From Variovorax boronicumulans NBRC 103145 (GTDB lineage: Bacteria; Pseudomonadota; Gammaproteobacteria; Burkholderiales; Burkholderiaceae_C), in assembly GCF_001591345.1 (NCBI RefSeq), contig NZ_BCUS01000056.1, positions 1-39,326 on the forward strand: DNA of 39,326 nt. The letters run 5' to 3'. Below, piece after piece: positions 31,490 to 39,326 of this stretch. Positions within the stretch are counted from its first letter, which is position 1; each line of letters begins with the position of its first letter. Under the pieces are notes generated by a model that searched no databases, was not told where the DNA came from, and saw only the letters and a program-made list of their open reading frames with translations. Position numbers and translations under genes: made by a program.

Positions 31490-32410
31490 GTGGTCGGAAC
31501 GAATTCATTTCTCAAGGTGCTGCCCGAGATGGTCACCTTCGTGCGGGTCGCCGAACTGGGCAGCTTCTCGGCCGCGGCCGACCTGCTGGGCATCACGCCC
31601 TCGGCCGCGAGCCGGCAGGTGAAGCGGCTCGAACAGGAGATCGGCGTGCAGCTGCTGCAGCGCACCACGCGCCAGCTGCGGCTCACGGAGCCCGGCGCCG
31701 AGGCTTTTGCACGCTGCCGCGAACTGGTGGCGGCGGCGCAGGGCGCGATGGACATCGGCGCGCAGTTCGCGCGCACGCCGGCCGGCCGGGTGCGCCTGAG
31801 CGCGCCGAAGGCCTTTGCGCGGCGCGTGCTGCATCCGCACCTGCTCGACTTCCTGCGCGCCTATCCGGAAGTGGACGTCCAGCTGATCGTGGCCGACCGC
31901 GACATCGACCCGATCCGCGAAGGCGTCGACCTCGTGGTGCGCCTCACCACGGCGCCGCCCGAGGGGCTGGTGGCGCGGCAGCTGATGGCGGTCGAGCACA
32001 TCCTGTGCGCCACGCCGGCCTACCTGGCGCGCCACGGCGCCATCGCGCACCCGCACGACCTGCGCGCACACAGCTGCCTGTCGCTGGGCGAGCACGAGCG
32101 CGACAACCACTGGCGCTTTCGAAAAGACGGTGAAGACGAGGTCGAGGTGGTGGTGGACGGCCGCTATGTCTGCAACCACAGCGAGATGCGGCTCGACGGC
32201 GCGCTCGCGGACCTGGGCGTGGCCTGCGTGCCGGCCTTCACGGCGCGCGAGGCGCTGGACGACGGCCGCGTGGTGCGCGTGCTGTCCGAATGGACGCTGC
32301 AGGGCAGCTACCAGGGGCACGCGTGGCTGATGTACCCGCCCAGCCGCTACCTGCCGCCCAAGTGCCGGGTGCTGGTCGAGCACCTGCTCAGCGCGGTGCC
32401 TTCCCCGTGA
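31490..32410 (+). CDS. LysR-family transcriptional regulator
   Basis: A 306-residue LysR regulator of the CrgA/AaeR-like group. The helix-turn-helix lies in residues 12-70 (AELGSFSAAADLLGITPSAA, then SRQVKRLEQEIGVQLLQRTT), followed by the effector-binding domain with RLSAPKAFARRVLHPHLLDF. GTG 31490 was chosen because AGGA sits seven bases upstream and the length fits; ATG 31529 would clip the first helix. It is divergent from the EamA exporter, its likely target. The last 23 bases overlap the 3' end of the convergent membrane-protein gene. Confidence 0.9.
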   Translation: MVGTNSFLKVLPEMVTFVRVAELGSFSAAADLLGITPSAASRQVKRLEQEIGVQLLQRTTRQLRLTEPGAEAFARCRELVAAAQGAMDIGAQFARTPAGRVRLSAPKAFARRVLHPHLLDFLRAYPEVDVQLIVADRDIDPIREGVDLVVRLTTAPPEGLVARQLMAVEHILCATPAYLARHGAIAHPHDLRAHSCLSLGEHERDNHWRFRKDGEDEVEVVVDGRYVCNHSEMRLDGALADLGVACVPAFTAREALDDGRVVRVLSEWTLQGSYQGHAWLMYPPSRYLPPKCRVLVEHLLSAVPSP

Positions 32411-33119
32411 GCACGCGCACGGCCTCGGGCAGCGAGTGGACCTGCGGCATGAAGTGGTCGATGAGCGCGCCCAGCGCCACCGCGCAGACCACCGCCCCCA
32501 GCAGCGGCTTCCAGGTGAGCCGCACCGCCGCCATGAGCCAGCCTTCGCGCGCCACGCGCACCGCGGCGCGGGCCGACACGTAGGAGAAGGCGACTTCGAT
32601 CGCCACGGCCAGCAGCGCGTCCCAGCTGAAGTACAGCAGCACGAGCGAGCCCGCGCCGAGCACGACGGCCACGCACAGCAGGAAGATGGCGAGCACCGGC
32701 ACGACGATGATCGCGCCTTCGTCGGCGCTGCCCGCGGCGTCGAGCGCGCCGCTGGCCACGTCGGAGAGTGCGCTGGTGCCGTCGGTCGCGCCCCCGTGAT
32801 CGTCCGAGCCGTCGGAGCGAATGTCCAGGTCCTCATCGGGCGCCTCGATCTCGGTGCGCCGCTCCACCAGCCGCTGCGCCCACCAGCGCAGCACGCACAG
32901 GTACCCGACGTAGCCCACGCCCAGCGTGACGAGGTAGCGCACGGCCAGCGACTCGACATGCAGCAGGTGCATCTGCAGCGCCGAGACGCCCCACATCAGG
33001 AGCAAGGTGAAGGTGCCGATCAGCAGGCCGTGCGTGCGCAGGCTGTGATCGCGGTGCAGGTCGCGTTCGACCTGCGTTTCCCACAGGCGCACGGAACGCC
33101 AGTTGGAAAGAACCTTCAC
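32388..33119 (-). CDS. Membrane protein of unknown function
   Basis: A 243-residue protein with about five hydrophobic segments: two at residues 33-80, then an acidic, Ser/Gly-rich soluble linker (about 95-135, APDEDLDIRSDGSDDHGG), and two or three more at 138-220. The N-terminus has a charged WETQVERDLHRDHSLRTH stretch. I do not recognise the family. GTG 33119 starts one base after the alr stop codon, so the two are in one operon; the longer TTG start at 33158 would overlap alr. The 3' end overlaps the convergent LysR gene by 23 bases. Confidence 0.78.
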   Translation of the reverse strand: MKVLSNWRSVRLWETQVERDLHRDHSLRTHGLLIGTFTLLLMWGVSALQMHLLHVESLAVRYLVTLGVGYVGYLCVLRWWAQRLVERRTEIEAPDEDLDIRSDGSDDHGGATDGTSALSDVASGALDAAGSADEGAIIVVPVLAIFLLCVAVVLGAGSLVLLYFSWDALLAVAIEVAFSYVSARAAVRVAREGWLMAAVRLTWKPLLGAVVCAVALGALIDHFMPQVHSLPEAVRVLTGKAPR

Positions 33120-33120
33120 G

Positions 33121-34218
33121 TCATTCGTCGGCGGGTGCGAAGGGCACCCGCGGCGCAACCGCGCACATGAGTTCGTAGCCGACGGTGCCGGCGGCCTGGG
33201 CCACCTCGTCGATCGGCAGCACCGCGCCGGTCAGGGCCGAGCGGCCCCACAGCGTGACCTCGGCGCCGAAGGCGGCGTCGGGCACGGGCGTGAGGTCGAC
33301 GGTGATCATGTCCATGCTCACGCGGCCCACCATGCGCGTGCGCACGCCGTTCACCAGCACCGGGGTGCCGGTGTCGCAGTGGCGCGGGTAGCCGTCGGCA
33401 TAGCCGACCGCCGCGATGCCGATGGTGAGCGGGCCGTCGGCCGCGAAGCGCGAGCCGTAGCCGATGGTGTCGCCGGCCTTCAGCGTCTGCACCGAGATGA
33501 GCCGGGTCGACAGCGACATGGTCGGCTGCAGCTGCCAGTGCGCCGCGTCGTGTTCGGGGAAGTCGGGGGCGCTGCCGTACAGCACGATGCCGGGGCGCAC
33601 CCAGTCGCCGCGCGTGCGCGGCGCATGGCGCAGCGTGGCGGCGCTGTTGGCGATGGAGCGCTCGCCGGGCAGGTCGCGCGTGGCGCGCTCGAACACCTCC
33701 AGCTGGTGCTCGATGCCGCGCGGGCCGTCGGCGTCGCTGAAGTGCGTCATGAGCGAGATCTCGTCGACCTGCGGGAGCGCGTTCAGGCGCGTCCAGGCCG
33801 AGCCGAAGCGCTCGGGCGAGAAGCCCAGGCGGTTCATGCCGGAGTTCATCTTCAGGAACACGCGCTGCGGCTTGAGGGTCTTGTGGGCCGCGAGCATGTC
33901 GATCTGCTCGTCGCAGTGCACCGAATGCCACAGGTCCAGCCGCGAGCACAGCTCCAGGTCACGCGCATCGAACACGCCTTCGAGCAGCAGCACCGGGCCG
34001 CGCCAGCCCAGCGCGCGCACGCGCTCGGCCTCGGCCAGGTCGAGCAGCGCGAAGCCGTCGGCGCCGCGCAGGCCCTCGAAGACACGCTCGATGCCGTGCC
34101 CGTAGGCGTTGGCCTTGACCACGGCCCAGACACGGGCGTCGACGGCCGAGCGGCGGGCGCGGTCGAGGTTGTGGCGCAGGGCGGCGGTGTGGACGGTGGC
34201 GAGAATGGGGCGCGGCAT
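33121..34218 (-). CDS. alr: Alanine racemase
   Basis: A 365-residue fold-type III PLP enzyme that interconverts L- and D-alanine for peptidoglycan. The PLP lysine is K35 in AVVKANAYGHG. The opposite catalytic tyrosine lies in GDTIGYGSRFAADGPL, and GRVSMDMITVDLTPVPDA is the conserved C-terminal motif. ATG 34218 gives the standard N-terminus (RPILATVHTAALRHNL). An extended -10 lies 28 bases upstream. The gene is divergent from lplT, and the membrane-protein gene starts one base after its stop. Confidence 0.96.
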   Translation of the reverse strand: MPRPILATVHTAALRHNLDRARRSAVDARVWAVVKANAYGHGIERVFEGLRGADGFALLDLAEAERVRALGWRGPVLLLEGVFDARDLELCSRLDLWHSVHCDEQIDMLAAHKTLKPQRVFLKMNSGMNRLGFSPERFGSAWTRLNALPQVDEISLMTHFSDADGPRGIEHQLEVFERATRDLPGERSIANSAATLRHAPRTRGDWVRPGIVLYGSAPDFPEHDAAHWQLQPTMSLSTRLISVQTLKAGDTIGYGSRFAADGPLTIGIAAVGYADGYPRHCDTGTPVLVNGVRTRMVGRVSMDMITVDLTPVPDAAFGAEVTLWGRSALTGAVLPIDEVAQAAGTVGYELMCAVAPRVPFAPADE

Positions 34219-34246
34219 GGCGGGTGTTGGGGTGGTTTCAGACCAC

Positions 34247-34255
34247 GTTTTAGCA
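34247..34255 (-). promoter_or_regulatory. Extended -10 promoter element for alr
   Basis: On the minus strand TGC-TAAAAC fits an extended -10 (TGn plus hexamer) 28 bases before the alr ATG. The -35 region 17 bases further upstream (TTCGAC) is poor, as is common for extended -10 promoters. Confidence 0.45.
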
Positions 34256-34311
34256 TCTTCGGGAATGGGGTCGAATCCCGTGGGGATGCCTGAATTCGCG
34301 TCGTACCCCCA

Positions 34312-34320
34312 TGCTATAAC
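34312..34320 (+). promoter_or_regulatory. Extended -10 promoter element for lplT
   Basis: TGC-TATAAC fits an extended -10 about 70 bases before the lplT ATG. It mirrors the divergent alr element. The -35 position holds GAATTC, a weak match. Confidence 0.5.
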
Positions 34321-34389
34321 CGCCCATTCGCGCCTGACGCGACACTTTTTCACTACCGCCAGCAGACCCTCTGGCCAGCCAGCCCATCG

Positions 34390-35694
34390 ATGAAGCGCGG
34401 TTTTTACACGATCATGTCGGCCCAGTTCTTTTCGTCGCTGGCCGACCAAGCGCTTTTCGTCGTTGCCGTCGATCTCATGCGAAGTTCGGGCGCTCCCGAA
34501 TGGCAGCGGGCCGCCCTGGTGCCGATCTTCGCGGTCTTCTATGTGGTGCTGGCCCCGCTGGTGGGCGCCTTTGCCGACGCGCTGCCCAAGGGCAAGGTGA
34601 TGTTCATTAGCAACGCGATCAAGGTCGTGGGCTGCCTGATGATGCTGTTCGGTTCGCACCCGCTGCTGTCGTATTCCATCGTGGGCCTGGGCGCCGCGGC
34701 CTACTCGCCGGCCAAGTACGGCATCCTCACCGAGCTGCTGCCGTCGTCGCAGCTGGTCAAGGCCAACGGCTGGATCGAAGGACTGACCATCGCCTCGATC
34801 CTGCTGGGCATCGTGCTCGGCGGCATGCTGGTGGGCCATGCGGTGTCCAGCCAGCTGCTGCTGATCGACCTGCCGTTCATCGACACCGGCATCGACTCGC
34901 CGGCCGAAGCCGCCATTGCGGTGCTGATCTTCGTCTACGTGCTCGCGGCCTGGTTCAACACCCGCATCCCGCACACCGGCGTCGAGATGCGCCCGCTGCG
35001 CTCCAACCCCGAGCAGAGCATGGTGCGCAACCTGGCCGGCCTGCTGCCCGACTTCTGGCATTGCAACGCCCGCCTGTGGCGCGACCGGCTGGGCCAGATC
35101 TCGCTGGCGACCACCACGCTGTTCTGGGGCGCGGGCGGCAACCTCAAGTACATCGTGCTGGCCTGGGCCGCCGTGGCGCTCGAATACAACACCACCCAGG
35201 CCTCGGCGCTGACCGGCGTGGTCACCATCGGCACCGCGGTGGGCGCCATCGTGGCCTCGATGTACATGCGCCTGGACATGGCCACGCGCGTGATCCCCAT
35301 GGGCATCGCGATGGGCCTGATGGTGATCTGCATGAACTTCATCGGCAACGTCTGGCTGGCGGTGCCGTTCCTGATCATCCTGGGCGGCCTGGGCGGCTTC
35401 CTGGTGGTGCCGATGAACGCGCTGCTGCAGCACCGCGGCCACAACCTGATGGGCGCGGGCCGCTCCATCGCCGTGCAGAACTTCAACGAGCAGGCCTGCA
35501 TCCTTCTGCTGGGCGGCTTCTACAGCGTGTGCACGGGCCTGGGCCTGTCGGCCTACGGCGCCATCAGCGCCTTCGGCCTCGTGGTGGCGGGTTGCATGTG
35601 GATCATCAAGCGCTGGCACGAGAACAACCTCAAGAAGTATCCTGAAGAGGTCGAGCACCTGCTTGCCATCGCCCGCAGCGACAAGCACCACTGA
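34390..35694 (+). CDS. lplT: Lysophospholipid transporter LplT
   Basis: A 434-residue major-facilitator protein with 12 predicted membrane helices that flips lysophospholipids inward across the inner membrane for re-acylation. Landmarks are MKRGFYTIMSAQFFSSLADQ, the LVGAFADALPKGKVMFISN loop with the MFS Asp/Lys pattern, and AAYSPAKYGILTELLPSSQL, all typical of LplT. The E. coli gene is fused in an operon with the acyltransferase aas; here no aas follows, and the next gene is an EamA exporter 61 bases away. It is divergent from alr, a common Burkholderiales arrangement. Confidence 0.95.
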   Translation: MKRGFYTIMSAQFFSSLADQALFVVAVDLMRSSGAPEWQRAALVPIFAVFYVVLAPLVGAFADALPKGKVMFISNAIKVVGCLMMLFGSHPLLSYSIVGLGAAAYSPAKYGILTELLPSSQLVKANGWIEGLTIASILLGIVLGGMLVGHAVSSQLLLIDLPFIDTGIDSPAEAAIAVLIFVYVLAAWFNTRIPHTGVEMRPLRSNPEQSMVRNLAGLLPDFWHCNARLWRDRLGQISLATTTLFWGAGGNLKYIVLAWAAVALEYNTTQASALTGVVTIGTAVGAIVASMYMRLDMATRVIPMGIAMGLMVICMNFIGNVWLAVPFLIILGGLGGFLVVPMNALLQHRGHNLMGAGRSIAVQNFNEQACILLLGGFYSVCTGLGLSAYGAISAFGLVVAGCMWIIKRWHENNLKKYPEEVEHLLAIARSDKHH

Positions 35695-35755
35695 TCTCGC
35701 GCGACCGCGTTGGTGCAATGGCCGGCGCGCCGAGCGCCCCCACTCCAACGCCCCC

Positions 35756-36646
35756 ATGCCCGCCCTCGCCCTGATGTTCAACGCCTTCGTGTGGGGCGTT
35801 TCGTGGATTCCGTTCCGCCAGATCGCCAGCCACGGCCTGCATCCGCTGTGGACCACCTGCCTGATCTACCTCGTCATCGCCACGGCGATGGGCCTCGTGC
35901 GCCGCCACGCCTGGAAAGCCTTCGCCGCGTTCCCGATGCTGGTGGCACTGGGCTTGGCGGCGGGCTTCACCAACGTGGGTTTCAACTGGGCCGTGACGCA
36001 GGGCGACGTGGTGCGCGTGGTGCTGCTGTTCTACCTCATGCCGCTGTGGAGCGTGCTGCTGGCCTGGCTGCTGCTGGGCGAGCGGCCCACGGGCGGCGCG
36101 CTGATGCGCGTGGCGCTGGCGCTCACCGGCGTGGTGGTGGTGCTGAAGGCGCCGGGCACCGACTGGCCGGTGCCCTCGAGCCTGCCCGACTGGCTGGGCG
36201 TGGCGGCGGGCTTCGGCTTCGCCGTGACCAACATCGTGCTGCGCCACCTGCGGCATGCGCCGGGCGAGTCGCGCGCGCTGGCCATGTTCTGGGGCTGCAC
36301 GGTGGTGGCGGGCGTCGGCGCGGTGAGCGGCACCGCGTTCGGCGGCATCGATTCACCGCTGCTCGCCTCGCCCGGCTGGCTGGGCTGGGCCGCGCTGCTG
36401 GGCACGGGCTTCATCGTCGCCAACGTGTGCCTGCAGTACGGCGCGCCGAAGCTGGCGGCCAGCGCGACCTCGGTGATCATGCTGTCGGAAGTGCTGTTCG
36501 CCAGCGTCTCGTCGGTGGCGCTGGGCGCGTCCACCATGAACTCGCGCATCCTCGTCGGCGGCGCGCTGATCGTGCTGGGCGCGGTGTGGTCGGCGTTTGC
36601 GCGAACCCCGCCCGCGCGCGATGATGGCGTTTCCGCGTCCACCTGA
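35756..36646 (+). CDS. EamA/DMT-family inner-membrane exporter
   Basis: A 296-residue ten-helix transporter with two EamA repeats. The first repeat begins LALMFNAFVWGVSWIPFRQ and contains the family segment LLFYLMPLWSVLLAWLLLGE. The second ends with SVIMLSEVLFASVSSVALG. The conserved glutamates before each repeat end (LLGERPTGG and LSEVLFA) are present. Substrate unknown. ATG 35756 fits the family start; the frame opens at 35663 within the lplT 3' end. It is 12 bases upstream of the glutathione peroxidase gene. Confidence 0.9.
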   Translation: MPALALMFNAFVWGVSWIPFRQIASHGLHPLWTTCLIYLVIATAMGLVRRHAWKAFAAFPMLVALGLAAGFTNVGFNWAVTQGDVVRVVLLFYLMPLWSVLLAWLLLGERPTGGALMRVALALTGVVVVLKAPGTDWPVPSSLPDWLGVAAGFGFAVTNIVLRHLRHAPGESRALAMFWGCTVVAGVGAVSGTAFGGIDSPLLASPGWLGWAALLGTGFIVANVCLQYGAPKLAASATSVIMLSEVLFASVSSVALGASTMNSRILVGGALIVLGAVWSAFARTPPARDDGVSAST

Positions 36647-36658
36647 GGAGCTCTCTCC

Positions 36659-37147
36659 ATGACCAGCGTCTACGACTTCCAGGCCACCCGCATCGACGGC
36701 AAGCCGGTGAAGCTCTCGACCTTCCGCGGCAAGGTGCTGCTGATCGTCAACACGGCGAGCAATTGCGGCTTCACGCCGCAGTTCGAAGGCCTGGAAGCGC
36801 TGCACGAAAAGTACGCCGGCCAGGGCCTCGCGGTGCTGGGCTTTCCCTCCAACCAGTTCGGCGGGCAGGACCCGGGCACCAACGAGGAAATCGGCGCCTT
36901 CTGCATGACCAACTACGGCGTGAGCTTCCCGATGATGGAGAAGATCGACGTCAACGGCAGCGGCGCACTGCCGCTGTACCAGTGGCTCACCAAGGAAAAA
37001 CCGGGCCTGCTGGGCAGCACGGCCATCAAGTGGAACTTCACCAAGTTCCTGGTCGGGCGCGACGGCGCGGTGCTCAAGCGCTATGCGCCGCTGGACACGC
37101 CGGCTTCGCTCACGCGCGACATCGAGGCGGCGCTGGCCGCCGGCTGA
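36659..37147 (+). CDS. Glutathione peroxidase-family thiol peroxidase (Cys type)
   Basis: A 162-residue member of the glutathione peroxidase family that reduces peroxides in the cytoplasm. The peroxidatic residue is C36 (NTASNCGFTPQ), with Q70 (FGGQDPG) and W125/N126 (KWNFTKFL) completing the catalytic tetrad. C82 is at the resolving-Cys position, so thioredoxin rather than glutathione is the probable reductant, as for BtuE-like enzymes. A GAGGAG eight bases upstream supports ATG 36659. It is probably co-transcribed with the EamA gene. It converges with the next gene with a two-base gap. Confidence 0.95.
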   Translation: MTSVYDFQATRIDGKPVKLSTFRGKVLLIVNTASNCGFTPQFEGLEALHEKYAGQGLAVLGFPSNQFGGQDPGTNEEIGAFCMTNYGVSFPMMEKIDVNGSGALPLYQWLTKEKPGLLGSTAIKWNFTKFLVGRDGAVLKRYAPLDTPASLTRDIEAALAAG

Positions 37148-37149
37148 GT

Positions 37150-37584
37150 TCAGAAGCGGAAATCGGCGCTCTTCGGCGCGCCGCCGACCGTCACGGTCTG
37201 GCTCTTGGTTTCACCTGTCGAGGTGCTCACGTCGATCACGTAGCGCCCCGCCGGCACGTCGATGAGGCACACCGGACCGGTGGCGGTGAAGGCCATGGCG
37301 GCGGACGAGTTCGCGTCGCCGCCCTTGATCGCGACGTTCAGGTTGGCCAGGTACGCCCCGTCGGCGCGCGCGAACAGCAGCGACAGCGGGTGGTTCTTCA
37401 TGGCGGCGCGCATGGCGGTCGACTCGTCGGAGCCGATGCCGCCGCACACGTAGCGCGTGGTGCCGATGCCCTGCCAGGGCGGCAGGGCCGAGGGCGGCTG
37501 CTGCGCCTGCGCGGCGACGGTGCCTGCGATGCAGGCGGCGGCCAGCAACGCACGGCGCAGCGGAAATGCAGAAACGAAAGACAT
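37150..37584 (-). CDS. Small exported protein of unknown function
   Basis: A 144-residue protein with a clear Sec signal peptide (core LRRALLAAACIAGTVAAQA, cleavage near AQAQ). The mature domain contains RYVCGGIGSDESTAMRAAMK and a paired cysteine in GPVCLIDVPAGRYVID, and looks beta-rich; the ASLTFARADGAYLA-like middle repeats the pattern of carboxypeptidase-regulatory-like domains, but not strongly enough to name. The two cysteines could form a disulfide. ATG 37584. Its upstream gap to glcF (98 bases) shows no clear motif. Confidence 0.78.
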   Translation of the reverse strand: MSFVSAFPLRRALLAAACIAGTVAAQAQQPPSALPPWQGIGTTRYVCGGIGSDESTAMRAAMKNHPLSLLFARADGAYLANLNVAIKGGDANSSAAMAFTATGPVCLIDVPAGRYVIDVSTSTGETKSQTVTVGGAPKSADFRF

Positions 37585-37682
37585 GGCACGAACTCCTTGC
37601 AGCGTCTTCGGCTCGCCATGATGCGCCCCGAACGCGCGGTGCGCACGTCGGACGGCAGCGTGCCCTGCCGTGCGCGCGCGCC

Positions 37683-38921
37683 CTACCCTGCGGGCGTCTG
37701 CAGCGCCGCGTCGAGCAGCTCGACCCAGTGCCGCACGGGCGTGTCGCCGCTGCCGCTTTGCAGGTGCGTGATGCAGCCGATGTTGGCCGAGGCGATGGTC
37801 GTGGGCTGCAGCTGCTTCAGGTGGCCGAGCTTGCGGTCGCGCAGCGGGTAGGCCAGCTCGGGCTGCAGCACCGAGTAGGTGCCGGCCGAGCCGCAGCACA
37901 GGTGCGATTCGTTCATCGCCACGCGCACGTCGAAACCGAGCGCGCGCAGGTGCGTCTCGACGCCGCCGCGCAGCTTCTGGCCGTGCTGCAGCGTGCAGGG
38001 CGGGTGGTAGGCGACCACGCCTTCGGGCGCGCGCACGCGGCCCTGCAGCGCGGGCACGAGCTCGGGCAGCAGCTCGCTCAGGTCGCGCGTGAGGGCGCTG
38101 ATGCGCGCGGCCTTGGCGGCATAGGCCGCGTCGTGCTGCAGCAGGTGGCCGTACTCGCGCACGGTGACGCCGCAGCCCGAGGCGTTCATGACGATCGCCT
38201 CGACCTCGTTGCCTTCGACGAAAGGCCACCATGCGTCGATGTTGGCGCGCATCTGCGCCTTGCCGCCGTCCTGGTCGTTGAGGTGGAACTTCACGGCGCC
38301 GCAGCAGCCCGCCTTGGGCGCAATCACCGCTTGAATACCGGCGGCGTCGAGCACGCGCGCGGTGGCGCTGTTGATGTTCGGGGCCATCGACGGCTGCACG
38401 CAGCCCGCGAGCATCAGCACCTTGCGCGCATGCGTGGCGGTGGGCCAGCGGCCGGCGTCCTGCTGGGCGGGCACCTTGGCCTTCAGTGCTTCGGGCAGCA
38501 GGCCGCGCACGGATTGGCCGAGCTTCATCGCGGGGCCGAACAGCGGCGACGGCAGCGCCTCTTTCAGCAGCCAGCGCGTGGCCGACTCCATGGCGGGGCG
38601 CGGCACTTTCTCATCGACGATCTTGCGGCCGATGTCGACCAGGTTCCCGTACTGCACGCCGCTCGGGCAGGTGCTCTCGCAGTTGCGGCAGGTCAGGCAG
38701 CGGTCGAGGTGCAGCTGCGTGCTGCGCGTGGGCGCATGGCCTTCGAGCACCTGCTTGATGAGGTAGATGCGCCCGCGTGGCCCGTCGAGCTCGTCGCCGA
38801 GCAGCTGGTAGGTCGGGCAGGTGGCGGTGCAGAAGCCGCAGTGCACGCACTTGCGCAGGATGGCTTCGGCTTCGCGGCCCGCGTCGGTGTCGCGGAATTC
38901 GGGGGCTAGTTCGGTTTGCAT
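37683..38921 (-). CDS. glcF: Glycolate oxidase iron-sulfur subunit
   Basis: A 412-residue subunit of glycolate oxidase, which oxidises glycolate to glyoxylate together with GlcD and GlcE. Two ferredoxin-type motifs bind [4Fe-4S] clusters: C25/C28/C31/C35 (CVHCGFCTATCP) and C75/C78/C81/C85 (CLTCRNCESTCP). Two CCG domains follow, with GCCGAVKFHLND and LCCGSAGTYSVLQ. Length and motif order match GlcF. It lies 24 bases behind glcE on the same strand; glcD is expected further right, outside the window. Confidence 0.96.
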   Translation of the reverse strand: MQTELAPEFRDTDAGREAEAILRKCVHCGFCTATCPTYQLLGDELDGPRGRIYLIKQVLEGHAPTRSTQLHLDRCLTCRNCESTCPSGVQYGNLVDIGRKIVDEKVPRPAMESATRWLLKEALPSPLFGPAMKLGQSVRGLLPEALKAKVPAQQDAGRWPTATHARKVLMLAGCVQPSMAPNINSATARVLDAAGIQAVIAPKAGCCGAVKFHLNDQDGGKAQMRANIDAWWPFVEGNEVEAIVMNASGCGVTVREYGHLLQHDAAYAAKAARISALTRDLSELLPELVPALQGRVRAPEGVVAYHPPCTLQHGQKLRGGVETHLRALGFDVRVAMNESHLCCGSAGTYSVLQPELAYPLRDRKLGHLKQLQPTTIASANIGCITHLQSGSGDTPVRHWVELLDAALQTPAG

Positions 38922-38945
38922 CGCGGGGTGGGTGTCGTTTCTTTT

Positions 38946-39326
38946 TTAGGACTCGCCTGCGAAGAGCCGGCCGCGGTCGAAGACCCCGTGCGGATCGAAC
39001 TCCTGCATCAGCGCGCGATGGATGCGCGCCACCGGCGCGCTCAGTGCGTCGAAGCGCGGCACGTCGCAGTCGGCCGCTTGCGCCGCGGGCACACGGAACA
39101 GCGTGGCATGGCCACCCGCTGCGTGCGCGGCCTCGCGCAGGCGCGCCGCCTGCGCCGGCGGCGCGAGGTACCAGCGCTGCCCGCCGTGCCATTCGACCAG
39201 CGGCGCAGCGCAGCCGTTGATGGCGATCACCGGCGCGGTCTGCGGCACCGACAGCCGCCACAGCGCCAGCGACCCGGCTTCGTCGAGTGCGAACCACGGC
39301 ATGCGCTGGTCGCGCAGCGCGGCCCA
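38946..39326 (-). CDS. glcE: Glycolate oxidase FAD-binding subunit, 5' truncated by the window
   Basis: Only the C-terminal 126 residues are seen; the frame is open to the last base, so the start lies beyond the window. The end HRALMQEFDPHGVFDRGRLF is the typical C-terminus of FAD-linked oxidases of the GlcD/GlcE family, and WRLSVPQTAPV precedes it. The order glcE-glcF on the same strand supports GlcE. The internal ATG at 39302 is not a real start. Confidence 0.88.
   Translation of the reverse strand, partial: WAALRDQRMPWFALDEAGSLALWRLSVPQTAPVIAINGCAAPLVEWHGGQRWYLAPPAQAARLREAAHAAGGHATLFRVPAAQAADCDVPRFDALSAPVARIHRALMQEFDPHGVFDRGRLFAGES

Noticed and set aside
34269..34290. tRNA T-arm-like sequence GGGGTCGAATCCC upstream of lplT
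   Set aside because: The loop is one base too short (TTC is reduced to TC), and no acceptor, D or anticodon arm can be folded around it, so it is neither a tRNA nor a clear attachment-site remnant.
38611..39297. Arg/Ala-rich 228-residue frame overlapping glcE and glcF
   Set aside because: It crosses the junction of two real genes in another frame and shows only shadow composition.

Overview
The window is very GC-rich and densely packed. Its gene content (Bug-family binding proteins, split HpaG, zf-CHCC protein beside ilvE, lplT/alr, glcEF) points to a betaproteobacterium of the Burkholderiales, most likely Comamonadaceae and Variovorax-like. This assignment rests on gene content and style, not on a database search. 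No rRNA, tRNA, CRISPR array, phage or transposase gene was recognised.

Layout. 1-639: 3' end of a ketoacyl-synthase-like gene, typical of aryl-polyene clusters. 833-2780: OmpR-type response regulator and histidine kinase. 2846-4075: WaaL/Wzy-like membrane protein, closed by a strong terminator. 4125-6435: zf-CHCC protein and ilvE, divergent from rdgC. 6469-7902: small membrane protein, VOC protein and a lipoprotein, followed by a perfect 9-bp tandem repeat and a terminator. 8026-10974: BCCT transporter and radA.

10998-28471 is the metabolic core: a LysR regulator divergent from an FAD aromatic monooxygenase and a Bug protein, then a MarR-type regulator (HpaR) behind a perfect 16-bp palindrome. 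From there at least 15 tightly spaced genes run rightwards: hpaG1, hpaG2, Bug, hpaE, Bug, LigA-like, LigB-like, hpaF, hpaH, hpaI, an NTF2-like lipoprotein, an IlvD/Edd dehydratase, Bug, a class II aldolase and a PanE-like reductase. The lower homoprotocatechuate (3,4-dihydroxyphenylacetate) meta-cleavage route is complete down to pyruvate plus succinate semialdehyde. The usual hydroxylase (HpaBC) and single-subunit dioxygenase (HpaD) are absent; a one-component flavoprotein and a LigAB-type pair occupy their places. The dehydratase/aldolase/reductase trio has no known role in that pathway. Four separate Bug binding proteins occur without any transporter membrane subunit.

28490-34218: an exported protein, a repeat-filled intergenic gap with two REP-like units in inverted orientation, a YebC-family regulator, an EamA exporter divergent from a LysR regulator, a membrane protein and alr. 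34390-37147: lplT, a second EamA exporter and a Cys-type glutathione peroxidase. 37150-39326: a small exported protein and the glycolate oxidase subunits glcF and glcE (cut by the window end).

The lplT/alr pair and radA are often neighbours in Burkholderiales; here about 22 kb carrying the catabolic cluster lies between alr and radA, which suggests the block was acquired or moved in.
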